This document shows, piece by piece, positions 7,622-14,423 of a stretch of 30,120 nt of DNA. Source of the DNA: DASSUC01 sp035649895 (GTDB lineage Bacteria > Actinomycetota > Actinomycetes > Mycobacteriales > Micromonosporaceae). The stretch spans positions 1 to 30,120 of the forward strand of contig DASRIS010000069.1 in NCBI GenBank assembly GCA_035649895.1, given 5' to 3'. The first letter of the stretch is position 1. Each line of letters opens with the position of its first letter. The notes under the pieces were generated by a model, which saw only the letters and a program-made list of their open reading frames with translations, made no database searches and was not told the DNA's origin. Made by a program: the position numbers and the translations under genes.

Positions 7622-9190
7622 GTGAGCCCAGTGAGTCGTAGCCGAAAGAACAGCGCAGGCAACAAGAGGTCCACCCGGCAGGTGGTCCGGCCCGAAGTGC
7701 TCGCTGAGCCAGGCCCGTGCGACTGCCCGGCGTGTGCGGGCTTTGACCCGGAGCAGCTGATCAACGATCTGGTGGCAGACGCTGCGGACCTGCTCGGGTC
7801 GGACGATCCCCTGCACGCGGAGCTCCTGGGCGCAACCCTGCTGGCGGTCGGGGAGCTCGCTGGCGACGGGTTCGAGGACGCGCTGGTCGGTGGGTTCATC
7901 CCGGCGTTTGAGGCGCAGTCCACGACCGCGGGCCTGGCGATGCTGCTGGCGGTCGGTTCGGTGTCACATGGCCGCGCCGCCGAGGCGGCGTCCGCGGCCG
8001 CTGGCCGGCTGGTCGAGGCTGGCATCGCCGCGCCGGAGTTTGCGGCCGAGCTGAGCGAGCCGGTGACGGTCGCCGGCTGCTCACGCCTGTACGACCCGCC
8101 CGGGAGCATGTCGATACTCTCTGGCACGTTTCACCGGGCCGGGCGCTCGCACGCCGTCATGGTCACGGTCGACCATGACGACTGTGGCGCCGCCGGCCAC
8201 ATTCTGCTGCTCGACGGGGAGCGGCTGCCCGAAGCTCTGGAGGTAGTGCAGAACGACTGCCTCGCCGATGGCCTGGACACCGCCACGGAGTCGCTCGACG
8301 CCGCCGAGTTCCGCTGGCAGGTTGAGAAGGCCTTGGCCGCGCGGGCGGCGCACGACAACGAGGACCCGCTCGACAAACGGATGAACATCGTCGACGACGA
8401 GGACGGCCCAGAGTATCCGGCTATGGCGGTGCTTGTGCGGGCCCGGATGCGCCTGCTGCCCAAGCCCAGCAGGCCGGCCCCACGCCACGGCGACGAGGAC
8501 GCGCAGGGAGCCGGGCTGGCCGCACTGCAGGCCCTGACGCAGATCTCCGGCGGTTCGGCATGGAACCGCAGGCCCGTCGCGCTGCCTCGCCAGCCGGCTG
8601 CGGCCAAGCTCCCAGCGAAACGCAAGAAGTCCGCCGGACCGGCGCCGGTCTATCGGCTCAAGGTTGGCCTGCGGGGGGCCAAGCCACCGATCTGGCGCCG
8701 CTTGGAGGTGCCCGCCGACATCAGCCTCGCCCGGCTGCACGACGTCATCCAGATCGCGTTCGGCTGGGAAGACTGCCATATGCACGTCTTCGAGACGCCG
8801 TACGGCAGCTTCGGGGTTCCCGACGCGGAGCTCGGCCACCGGTCCGCGGCGCAGGCGACGTTGGAACAGGTCGCCCCTTCCACGAACAGCAAGCTGCGCT
8901 ACACCTATGACTTCGGTGACGACTGGGAGCACGAGATCGTGGTGGAGAAGGTTCTCGACCGCGACGGGTCAGCGACCTATCCACGCTGCACCGGCGGGCG
9001 ACGCGCCGCCCCTCCCGAGGACTGCGGCGGCCTGTGGGGCTATGCCGAGCTCGTCGAGACCCTCAACGACCCCGGCCATCCCGAGCACGAGGAGCGGCTG
9101 GAGTGGCTGGGGCTCGACAGCGCCGCGGACTTCGACCCGGACAGCTTCGACGCCGAAGGGGTGACCAAGGCACTGTCGGCCCTGCGCTGA
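7622..9190 (+). CDS. Hypothetical protein with C-terminal pRiA4b ORF-3-like domain
   Basis: A 522-aa two-part protein. Residues about 343–522 match the plasmid pRiA4b ORF-3-like family (also annotated as an IS1096 passenger 'TnpR family'): VYRLKVGLRGAKPPIWRRLEV, LHDVIQIAFGWEDCHMHVF, YTYDFGDDWEHEIVVE and the CTGGRRAAPPEDCGG–GY segment. The family has no established biochemical role. The N-terminal part begins with a basic stretch (SPVSRSRKNSAGNKRSTR), then a CxCxxC cluster (C33, C35, C38), a helical region and a beta-rich part with no named domain. The GTG at 7622 was preferred because GGGGGAG lies 9 bases upstream; GTG at 7604 is possible. It is convergent with, and shares N-terminal motifs with, the gene at 9255–10598. 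Confidence 0.8.
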   Translation: MSPVSRSRKNSAGNKRSTRQVVRPEVLAEPGPCDCPACAGFDPEQLINDLVADAADLLGSDDPLHAELLGATLLAVGELAGDGFEDALVGGFIPAFEAQSTTAGLAMLLAVGSVSHGRAAEAASAAAGRLVEAGIAAPEFAAELSEPVTVAGCSRLYDPPGSMSILSGTFHRAGRSHAVMVTVDHDDCGAAGHILLLDGERLPEALEVVQNDCLADGLDTATESLDAAEFRWQVEKALAARAAHDNEDPLDKRMNIVDDEDGPEYPAMAVLVRARMRLLPKPSRPAPRHGDEDAQGAGLAALQALTQISGGSAWNRRPVALPRQPAAAKLPAKRKKSAGPAPVYRLKVGLRGAKPPIWRRLEVPADISLARLHDVIQIAFGWEDCHMHVFETPYGSFGVPDAELGHRSAAQATLEQVAPSTNSKLRYTYDFGDDWEHEIVVEKVLDRDGSATYPRCTGGRRAAPPEDCGGLWGYAELVETLNDPGHPEHEERLEWLGLDSAADFDPDSFDAEGVTKALSALR

Positions 9191-9199
9191 CGCCGGCGA

Positions 9200-9253
9200 C
9201 CGCCAGCCAGGCGCACCGCAGGCCAGGTGCCCGGTGCGCCTGTCGCTTGGCGG
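9200..9253. terminator. Bidirectional terminator between convergent genes
   Basis: A long hairpin fills the 64-base gap between the two convergent genes. The inner stem is a perfect 11 bp (CAGGCGCACCG with CGGTGCGCCTG) around a 13-base loop. After a small internal loop it is extended by CCGCCA with TGGCGG. Placement between two converging stop codons supports termination in both directions. Confidence 0.8.
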
Positions 9254-9254
9254 G

Positions 9255-10598
9255 CTACTCAGTCACGCGCGCCAGGTCGTTCGGCCTGCTGTGGTCGGAG
9301 CCGACATCCGCGTGAGGTTCGCCGAGGGCGTACGGCTGGCAGCGCTCAGCCAGCTCAGGCGCTGTGCCGTTGCGCATGGCGAGCCAGGAGGTCCAGTCGG
9401 GTAGCAGGGCGATCAGCTTGGCGGCGAAGTCATCCTGGTAGTAGTTGAGCAGGTGCAGCACGGTGAAGGCGACCCGGTGCGGGGAGCAGGTGTGCCTTAT
9501 GGCGGCCGGTTCGCCGAAGCACCAGGAGTCCGCCAGCTCCTCCACCAGGTCCTCCAGGTCGGCCGGCTCCGGATAGCCAGACGGGGCTCGCCGGTCAGCG
9601 CGGTGCTCCCGCAGCCAGGCGGTGAACTCCTTGACGGCGGTGGCGGCGTCGAGATCTGCCCGCTGGGCAGCGGCACGGTGCGGCTCAACCGCCGCAACGG
9701 CCACCTCCGCCAGGCGCATGCCGCGGTGGTACTCGGCCAACTGGTCGGCGTTCGCTCCGCCGGAAGGCAGGAAACCCTCGTCGGCAGGCATCAGCTCAGC
9801 CAGCAGCGAGGGGTCGTCAACCGGCACGAAGGCGGCCTCGCCCGAGGCGCGACGGCCCACCCCGGCCACCCACGCCGCCATCGCCTGCTCAGCGGTGGGG
9901 TAGTAGGCACTGTGCACGGTGACCGGTTGGTACCCGCAGGCATCGATGTCCCACAGATACCAGCGATCCGGCCCGTCAGGCGCGGCGAACGCGGCGGTGA
10001 CCCCGAAACGGCTACCGTACGCGTCGCGCGCCCACAGGACCTGGCTGGTTGCGGCCGGGCCGGCGGGCATCTCGGGCAGCGCGTGCCCGCCAGGAAGGTC
10101 GCGCAGCTCCTCGACCATCTCAGCGGCCAACCTGGAGTGTGGGAACGGAACGATGCCGGCCGCGGCGGTGAGGACCCGCCACGCAGCTCGCCACCCATCC
10201 GGCTCGGCGGCTGGCTCGTCGAGGGCTGCACGCACGGCCGCAGCGGCCGCCGCGAGGGCGGCCTCGGCGAACGAGCTGGGGTCCACCCGGTCCTCAAACG
10301 GTCCGTCCGCCAGTTTCCCAAGGCAGGCCCCGAGCCGGCGACACAGCTCGTCCTCAAGGTCAGGGTCGGTCCGGTCCGGTGCGAGCTCGACCAGCCCGGC
10401 GACGAGGGGGCCGGACGACTCGGCAGCAAGGGACGACCTACGCATGCCGAGCTGACGCCGGTAGGCGGCGAGAGCAGCTAACGGGTTCGCAGGCTGGGTC
10501 CGGGACCCGCCATCCAGGTCCGACCACATCTTCGACTGAGTCACCCGGGTCGATGGCTTGGACGTACGGCGCTTCTTACGCTTGCGGGACACAGGCAC
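9255..10598 (-). CDS. Hypothetical protein, distant relative of the convergent neighbour
   Basis: A 447-aa soluble-looking protein with no domain I recognise. It opens with a strongly basic tail (VPVSRKRKKRRTSKPSTRVT) that resembles the start of the neighbour at 7622–9190. A helical region (DELCRRLGACLGKLADGPFEDR) also matches the neighbour's ELLGATLLAVGELAGDGFEDA. A central part rich in Trp/Tyr (DRWYLWDIDACGYQPVTVHSAYYPTAEQAMAAW) follows, and the C-terminal 140 residues are helical with FTAWLREHRADR and LLNYYQDDFAAKLIALLPDW. There is no signal peptide or membrane segment. GTG start with TATGCT ending 6 bases upstream suggests a leaderless mRNA. The gene is almost certainly real (long, codon bias as expected, terminator right after its stop), but its function is unknown. 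Confidence 0.75.
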   Translation of the reverse strand: MPVSRKRKKRRTSKPSTRVTQSKMWSDLDGGSRTQPANPLAALAAYRRQLGMRRSSLAAESSGPLVAGLVELAPDRTDPDLEDELCRRLGACLGKLADGPFEDRVDPSSFAEAALAAAAAAVRAALDEPAAEPDGWRAAWRVLTAAAGIVPFPHSRLAAEMVEELRDLPGGHALPEMPAGPAATSQVLWARDAYGSRFGVTAAFAAPDGPDRWYLWDIDACGYQPVTVHSAYYPTAEQAMAAWVAGVGRRASGEAAFVPVDDPSLLAELMPADEGFLPSGGANADQLAEYHRGMRLAEVAVAAVEPHRAAAQRADLDAATAVKEFTAWLREHRADRRAPSGYPEPADLEDLVEELADSWCFGEPAAIRHTCSPHRVAFTVLHLLNYYQDDFAAKLIALLPDWTSWLAMRNGTAPELAERCQPYALGEPHADVGSDHSRPNDLARVTE

Positions 10599-10604
10599 CG
10601 CGGA

Positions 10605-10610
10605 AGCATA
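10605..10610 (-). promoter_or_regulatory. −10 hexamer of a leaderless gene
   Basis: TATGCT on the minus strand followed by 6 bases and then the GTG start codon of the 447-aa hypothetical gene. The spacing implies transcription starts at the start codon itself. Confidence 0.5.
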
Positions 10611-10712
10611 GGACCGCCCGACCGAACGCTTCGGCCTGGGTCCGATCGGGGTGGATGAGGAACGCCGGGCCGGTCATGGCATGACCCGCCCGGCGCCTAG
10701 CCTGCTCGGCAG

Positions 10713-10799
10713 CGGTGGTGCAGGGATTTGAACCCTGGGAGGACTCACGCCCTCACACGCTTTCGAGGCGTGCTCCTTAGGCCGCTCGGACACACCACC
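10713..10799 (-). tRNA. tRNA-Ser (CGA)
   Basis: An 87-nt class II tRNA on the minus strand. Acceptor arms GGTGGTG and CACCACC pair fully, with discriminator G. The anticodon stem CACGC/GCGTG encloses CTCGAAA, giving anticodon CGA (serine UCG). Long variable arm and GTTCAAATC T-loop are present; CCA is not encoded. It forms the right border of the segment holding the two hypothetical genes. Confidence 0.97.
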
Positions 10800-10870
10800 G
10801 CGGAGAAGGGTACCCGACCGCTGCGCCGGTTACCCCACCGGCTCACCGGCCGCCTGGCAAGATCTGCCAC

Positions 10871-11584
10871 ATGAGCACACACATCGGCGCGCAGCCGGGC
10901 GAGATCGCGGAACGGGTACTCCTGCCGGGCGACCCGCTGCGGGCCAAGTGGATCGCGGAGACCTACCTCGAGGGCGCCAAGTGCTACTCGACGGTCCGCG
11001 GCATGCTCGGCTTCACCGGCACGTACCAGGGCGTCCCGGTCTCCGCGCAAGGGTCCGGCATGGGCATGCCGTCCGCCTCGATCTACGCGCACGAGCTGTT
11101 CGCCGAGTACGGCGTACGCACCCTGATCCGGGTCGGCTCCTGCGGCGCGTTGACCGAGGAGCTCCGGCTGCGGGATGTCGTCGCGGCGAGCGGGTCCTCG
11201 ACCGACTCGTCGATGAACCGGGTCCGCTTCGACGGGCTCGTCGACTACGCCCCGGTCGCCGACTTCGGGCTGCTGCGTACCGCTGTCGACGTGGCCGCGC
11301 GGCGAGGCGTACCCATGCGGGTTGGGCCGATCCTGGCGGCGGACAGCTTCTATACCGACCGGCCCGACCTCTATGACCGGCTCGCCGACTACGGCGTGCT
11401 CGCGGTTGAGATGGAGTCGGCGGCGCTCTACACCCTTGCGGCGAGGTTCCGCGCCCGGGCGCTGACCATCCTCACTGTCAGCGACCACCTCAAGACCGGC
11501 GAGCACACCAGCGCTGAGGACCGCGAGAAGACATTTTCCCAGATGGTGGAGATCGCGCTAGAGACCGCTGTCGCTAGCCCCTGA
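10871..11584 (+). CDS. deoD: Purine nucleoside phosphorylase, DeoD type
   Basis: A 237-aa hexameric-type purine nucleoside phosphorylase that splits purine (deoxy)nucleosides with phosphate to free base and (deoxy)ribose-1-phosphate in salvage. Family residues are in place: H4, the phosphate site G20 and R24 in GDPLRAK, R43, R87 followed by VGSCGAL, the GSGMGMPSASIYAHEL segment, the nucleoside-binding EMES (E180–E182) and the catalytic Asp in SDHLKTGE (D205). Length is normal. No Shine-Dalgarno is seen; CAAGAT lies 7 bases before the ATG, so a leaderless mRNA is likely. It is transcribed away from tRNA-Ser(CGA) and is followed 47 bases later by tetR. Confidence 0.95.
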   Translation: MSTHIGAQPGEIAERVLLPGDPLRAKWIAETYLEGAKCYSTVRGMLGFTGTYQGVPVSAQGSGMGMPSASIYAHELFAEYGVRTLIRVGSCGALTEELRLRDVVAASGSSTDSSMNRVRFDGLVDYAPVADFGLLRTAVDVAARRGVPMRVGPILAADSFYTDRPDLYDRLADYGVLAVEMESAALYTLAARFRARALTILTVSDHLKTGEHTSAEDREKTFSQMVEIALETAVASP

Positions 11585-11593
11585 CACAAAGTT

Positions 11594-11607
11594 ACCGACC
11601 GGTCGGT
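11594..11607. promoter_or_regulatory. Operator palindrome upstream of tetR
   Basis: ACCGACCGGTCGGT, a perfect 14-bp palindrome of the kind bound by TetR-family repressors. It ends 12 bases before the −10 hexamer TACGCT and so covers the −35/spacer region. The obvious reading is autorepression of the tetR–thioesterase pair. Confidence 0.75.
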
Positions 11608-11619
11608 CGGATTCTACGG

Positions 11620-11625
11620 TACGCT
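11620..11625 (+). promoter_or_regulatory. −10 hexamer of leaderless tetR
   Basis: TACGCT followed by 6 bases (GGCCGC) and the GTG start. The identical TACGCTGGCC precedes the mtnA start on the other strand. No ribosome-binding site is present. Confidence 0.55.
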
Positions 11626-11631
11626 GGCCGC

Positions 11632-12282
11632 GTGTTCGAGACCGCAGTCCACGATGGCCGGCTGGCCCGCGGCGAGCGCACCCGTACGGCCGTTCTCGAC
11701 GCCGCAGTCTCCCTCGCCACCGAGGCCGGGCTGGACGGGCTCTCCCTTGCCCAGCTCGCCCAGCGCCTCGGGGTGAGCAAGTCCGGGCTGTTCGCGCACT
11801 GGCGGTCAAAGGAGGAGCTCCAGCTGGCCACCATCGACCGGGCCCGCGACCAGTGGGCCGAGCGGGTGGTGGCGCCGGCGATGCGGGCACCGCGCGGCGT
11901 GCGGCGGATCTACGCGCTGCACGAGGCCCGGATGGGCTTCTACGAGAAGGCGGTGCTGCCCGGCGGGTGCTTCTTCGCCAACGCCGAGTTCGAGTACAGC
12001 GTCCGGCCCGGGGTGGTCCGCGACCGGTTGGTCGAGCTCTTCCGCGAGTGGATGTGCCTGCTGGAGCGGCTGGTGGGCGACGCGGTCGCGGCCGGCGAGC
12101 TGCCTTCCGACACGGACCTGCCGCAGCTCGCCTTCGAGATCGAGGCGCTGGGGATGGTCGCCGTGGTCCAGTCGCGGCTGCTGCCCCCCACCCCCGCCTA
12201 CGCGTACGCCCGGCGGGCGGTGCGGGACCGGCTGCGGATGCTGTGCCGTGACCCCTCGCTCCTCCCGGAGGTCGACGCATGA
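11632..12282 (+). CDS. TetR/AcrR family transcriptional regulator
   Basis: A 216-aa dimeric repressor. The N-terminal helix-turn-helix is clear: LDAAVSLATEAGLDGLSLAQLAQRLGVSKSGLFAHWRSKEEL, about residues 19–65, ending in the family's hydrophobic-x-H-W/F-x-S-K signature. The remainder is the helical ligand-binding and dimer domain and contains a GGCFFANAEFEYSVRPG segment seen in a common TetR subgroup. Its start lies just after a perfect palindrome, so it very likely represses itself. The stop overlaps the next start as ATGA, so the thioesterase downstream is translationally coupled and probably belongs to the regulated function; the ligand may be an acyl-CoA or fatty acid, which is inference. 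Confidence 0.93.
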   Translation: MFETAVHDGRLARGERTRTAVLDAAVSLATEAGLDGLSLAQLAQRLGVSKSGLFAHWRSKEELQLATIDRARDQWAERVVAPAMRAPRGVRRIYALHEARMGFYEKAVLPGGCFFANAEFEYSVRPGVVRDRLVELFREWMCLLERLVGDAVAAGELPSDTDLPQLAFEIEALGMVAVVQSRLLPPTPAYAYARRAVRDRLRMLCRDPSLLPEVDA

Positions 12283-12725
12283 CCGCCACCGCAGTCGTCG
12301 GCTTCGGGCAGGTGCAGCGGGTGACCGTCCACTTCGATGACCTCGACGCGATCGGGATCGTGCACAACGCGAAGTACGCCGTGCTGGTCGAGCGAGCGCT
12401 GTCCGCGTACTGGTCCGCCCGTGGGCACTCGTTCCAGGACGGCCAGCCGACCACGTCGGACGTGGTGCACGCGGTGCGCGAGTTCTCGATCACCTATCAC
12501 GCGCCGATCCGCGGCACCGGCGACCTGGACGTGCACTTCTGGGTCGAGCGGCTCGGGGAGTCCAGCGCGGTGTACCGCTTCCGCTTCCTGTCCCCGAACC
12601 GCGCCACGGTGTACGCCGAAGGCCGGCGGGTGGTCGTCAAGCTCGACCTGGCGACCGGCCGCCCGGCGCCGTGGACTCCGCACGGCCGCGAGGTCGCGGC
12701 CGCGCTGCTGCGGGACCCCGGGTAG
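12279..12725 (+). CDS. Hotdog-fold acyl-CoA thioesterase (YbgC/FadM type)
   Basis: A 148-aa single-domain hotdog protein that should hydrolyse acyl-CoA thioesters. The 4-hydroxybenzoyl-CoA thioesterase-like motif VHFDDLDAIGIVHNAKY is complete, with the catalytic Asp D23, G26, H29, N30 and Y33 in the usual spacing. The FSITYHAPIRGTGDLDVHFWVERLGESS strand region and the C-terminal RRVVVKLDLATGRPAPW follow the family pattern. The ATG overlaps the tetR stop by four bases (ATGA), making a two-gene operon. Chain-length preference cannot be read from the sequence. A long hairpin downstream ends the unit. Confidence 0.9.
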   Translation: MTATAVVGFGQVQRVTVHFDDLDAIGIVHNAKYAVLVERALSAYWSARGHSFQDGQPTTSDVVHAVREFSITYHAPIRGTGDLDVHFWVERLGESSAVYRFRFLSPNRATVYAEGRRVVVKLDLATGRPAPWTPHGREVAAALLRDPG

Positions 12726-12810
12726 CCGCCGCTGGTTCCCTGATGACCCGGCACTGGGTGCATCACGGGGGTGCACCAGGTGGCGGGCTCGGGCGCCCAC
12801 CCGGACCAGC

Positions 12811-12865
12811 TGCTGGCTCCTTATGCTCTGCACCAGCTGACCGAGCAGAGCATAAGGAGCCAGCA
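12811..12865. terminator. Long bidirectional terminator hairpin
   Basis: A perfect 21-bp stem (12811–12831 with 12845–12865) closes a 13-base loop. It lies in the 171-base gap between the convergent thioesterase and tadA genes. The arms contain CTCCTTATGCTCTG and its complement and are less GC-rich than the surroundings. The length and perfection exceed what termination needs. Confidence 0.85.
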
Positions 12866-12896
12866 CACACACCTGCCGGTAGCCGCTGAGCCGTAC

Positions 12897-13430
12897 CTAC
12901 CTGTGGTCGCTGAAGAACCGGCGCAGCAGGGCCGCGCACTCCGCCTCCAGGACGCCGCCGTAGACCTGCGGCCGGTGGCTGAGCCGGCGGTCGCGGACCA
13001 CGTCCCACAGCGAGCCGACCGCACCCGTCTTGGGCTCCCAGGCGCCGAAGACCAGGACCGCCACGCGCGCCAGCACGAGCGCACCAGCGCACATGGTGCA
13101 CGGCTCCACCGTGACGACCAGCGTGCAGCCATCGAGCCGCCACGATCGGCGCACCTGCGCCGCCTGCCGCAGCGCGACCACCTCGGCGTGCGCGGTGGGG
13201 TCACCGGTGAGCTCCCGCTCGTTGCGCGCGGCGGCGAGCTCGCGGCCGTCCGGTGCGAGGACCACCGCACCCACCGGCACGTCGGCGGGTGCCGCGGCGC
13301 CCGCCGGCACGTCGGCAGGTGCCGCAGCGCCCGCCGATGGCGCCGCCGTGCCGGCCGCGACGGCCAGCGCCCGGCGCATCCACTGCTCGTGACGCGCCCC
13401 CAGGCCGGCCGGGCCGACCGGCCCGGTCAT
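12897..13430 (-). CDS. tadA: tRNA-specific adenosine deaminase TadA
   Basis: Converts the wobble adenosine of tRNA-Arg(ACG) to inosine. The 177-aa protein shows the zinc deaminase site: HAEVVALR (H81, catalytic E83) and PCTMCAGAL (C111, C114), plus DVPVGAVV near the N-terminus and the FGAWEPKTGAVGSLWDVVRD loop. The chosen ATG is the one overlapped by the stop of a 20-codon ORF (ATGA), implying translational coupling. Oddity: between the first helix and DVPVGA there is an Ala/Pro insert containing a 10-residue duplication (GAAAPADVPA/GAAAPADVPV), encoded by a 30-bp tandem repeat, which makes the protein longer than the usual 150–160 residues. Its partner gene is encoded just upstream. Confidence 0.95.
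   Translation of the reverse strand: MTGPVGPAGLGARHEQWMRRALAVAAGTAAPSAGAAAPADVPAGAAAPADVPVGAVVLAPDGRELAAARNERELTGDPTAHAEVVALRQAAQVRRSWRLDGCTLVVTVEPCTMCAGALVLARVAVLVFGAWEPKTGAVGSLWDVVRDRRLSHRPQVYGGVLEAECAALLRRFFSDHR
13271..13330. repeat. 30-bp in-frame duplication in tadA
   Basis: Two adjacent 30-bp copies (13271–13300 and 13301–13330) differing at a few bases. They encode the duplicated GAAAPADVP segment just before the TadA core. The second copy carries part of the conserved DVPVGA element, so the duplication added a spacer without removing a catalytic residue. Confidence 0.8.
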
Positions 13431-13489
13431 GGCAGCGCCATCTCCGCCATGTCCTCGTAGCCCTCGCTCCGCTTGGTGCGCCCGGTCAT
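13427..13489 (-). CDS. 20-codon micro-ORF coupled to both neighbours
   Basis: Reads MTGRTKRSEGYEDMAEMALP. Its ATG overlaps the stop of the TadA-associated gene (ATGA at 13486–13489) and its stop overlaps the tadA start (ATGA at 13427–13430). Both junctions lie in the same 13-base sequence, GCCATGACCGGGC. The peptide has no recognisable motif. It may be a translated spacer that carries ribosomes from one gene to the next, or the relic of an older tadA start region. Real translation is inference. Confidence 0.4.
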   Translation of the reverse strand: MTGRTKRSEGYEDMAEMALP

Positions 13490-14013
13490 GGCTCTCGAAG
13501 TTCCTCGACCTCGTCCCCACAGCCCAGCGTCTGGCAGATCTCCGCCGTGACGTCGGCGGGCAGCATGCCTTCGTGCCCACACAGGGCCAGCAGGCGGTGC
13601 GCTGAGACGCCCAGGTCGGCGAGCAGGTCCGCGTCGCCGACCGGGTCCACGTCGGGCTCGACCGCTGCACGCTCGCCGCCCGGCTCGGCGCCGTCGCCGG
13701 TGGCCAGCTCCTCAGCATCATCGATCTCCAGCGCCGGCGCCTCGATGTCCCCGAGCAACACCGCGCCTAGCCGGGACTCCTCGGCAAAGACCGAGTCAGA
13801 CCCGAACACCCGCAGGTCATCGCCCTGGTCCAGACGCAGGATGACCAGGTAGGTGTCGTCAGCCTCCACGAACAGCAGCGACACCGCGGCTTCCGGGTCG
13901 GCGTCGCGCAGCCGGTCCGCAACCTCCTCCACGTCGGCCGCGCCGGTCAGGTCCAGTTCGGTCGCGGACCAGCCGTCTGGCCCGCGAGCCACCGCAGCGG
14001 CGAAGTATGACAC
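13486..14013 (-). CDS. TadA-associated protein (actinobacterial tRNA adenosine deaminase-associated family)
   Basis: A 175-aa acidic protein found next to tadA in actinobacteria; its biochemical role is not established. The GTG start (VSYFAAAVARGPDGW) with GGGGGAA upstream gives the family's opening. Characteristic parts are the DVEEVADRLRDADPEAAVSLLFVEADDTYLVILRLD region, then VFGSDSVFAEESRLGAVLLGDIE, an acidic linker rich in Asp, Glu and Pro (about residues 105–135), and a C-terminal DADLLADLGVSAHRLLALCGHEGMLPADVTAEICQTLGCGDEVEEL block. It is the first gene of a three-member overlapping unit ending with tadA. Confidence 0.88.
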   Translation of the reverse strand: MSYFAAAVARGPDGWSATELDLTGAADVEEVADRLRDADPEAAVSLLFVEADDTYLVILRLDQGDDLRVFGSDSVFAEESRLGAVLLGDIEAPALEIDDAEELATGDGAEPGGERAAVEPDVDPVGDADLLADLGVSAHRLLALCGHEGMLPADVTAEICQTLGCGDEVEELREP

Positions 14014-14123
14014 GGTTCCCCCACACCCACCTGCGCGGCCGGCGCCGCGCAACATCCGCTAGATCGTCGTTACGCATGACGGTATCGGGCCGGAGCGCCG
14101 CGCGCTCCCTGTGGCGAGGGGCT

Positions 14124-14291
14124 TCAGCTGGCTAGCCTGCGCCGGCTGGCGATCAGCCCGCGCAGGCGGTCGGTACGAAGCTGGTAGGGCTGCACCCGGT
14201 CCCGCACTGCCTTGGCGCCGGCGAGCTCCGCAAGCAGCTGCAACCGTCGGCGGTGGCGCTCGGGATCGAGTCGCTGCAGCGTCAAGGCCAT
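14124..14291 (-). CDS. Possible small ORF, 55 aa
   Basis: An ATG ORF encoding a basic, fully helical-looking 55-residue peptide (MALTLQRLDPERHRRRLQLL… ending RLRGLIASRRRLAS). An in-frame stop lies 12 codons upstream. There is no good ribosome-binding site or family match. It occupies the middle of the 410-base gap 14014–14423; otherwise I see nothing in that gap. The amino-acid composition (periodic Leu/Arg) is more protein-like than the other frames, but it may be a remnant or chance. Confidence 0.25.
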   Translation of the reverse strand: MALTLQRLDPERHRRRLQLLAELAGAKAVRDRVQPYQLRTDRLRGLIASRRRLAS

Positions 14292-14423
14292 GGGCCAGAG
14301 GGTGCCCGCTGCGCCGGCCGTTCGTCAAGCCGGGTCGCGGACCGCGGTCAACCCCTCACAAGCAGTGCGTTTCCACCAGTACGCTCGATGCCAACCTGCG
14401 CGGTTCCCGCTGAGGTGGCGCGC

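Noticed and set aside
7253..7816. Minus-strand ORF over tRNA-Ser(GGA)
   Set aside because: Part of it is the familiar spurious translation of a tRNA-Ser gene (…IRTREGLPPTRFPSVR…).
12897..13721. Long tadA start at 13721
   Set aside because: The added 97 residues are antisense-like shadow of the TadA-associated gene; the overlap-coupled ATG at 13430 gives the expected protein.
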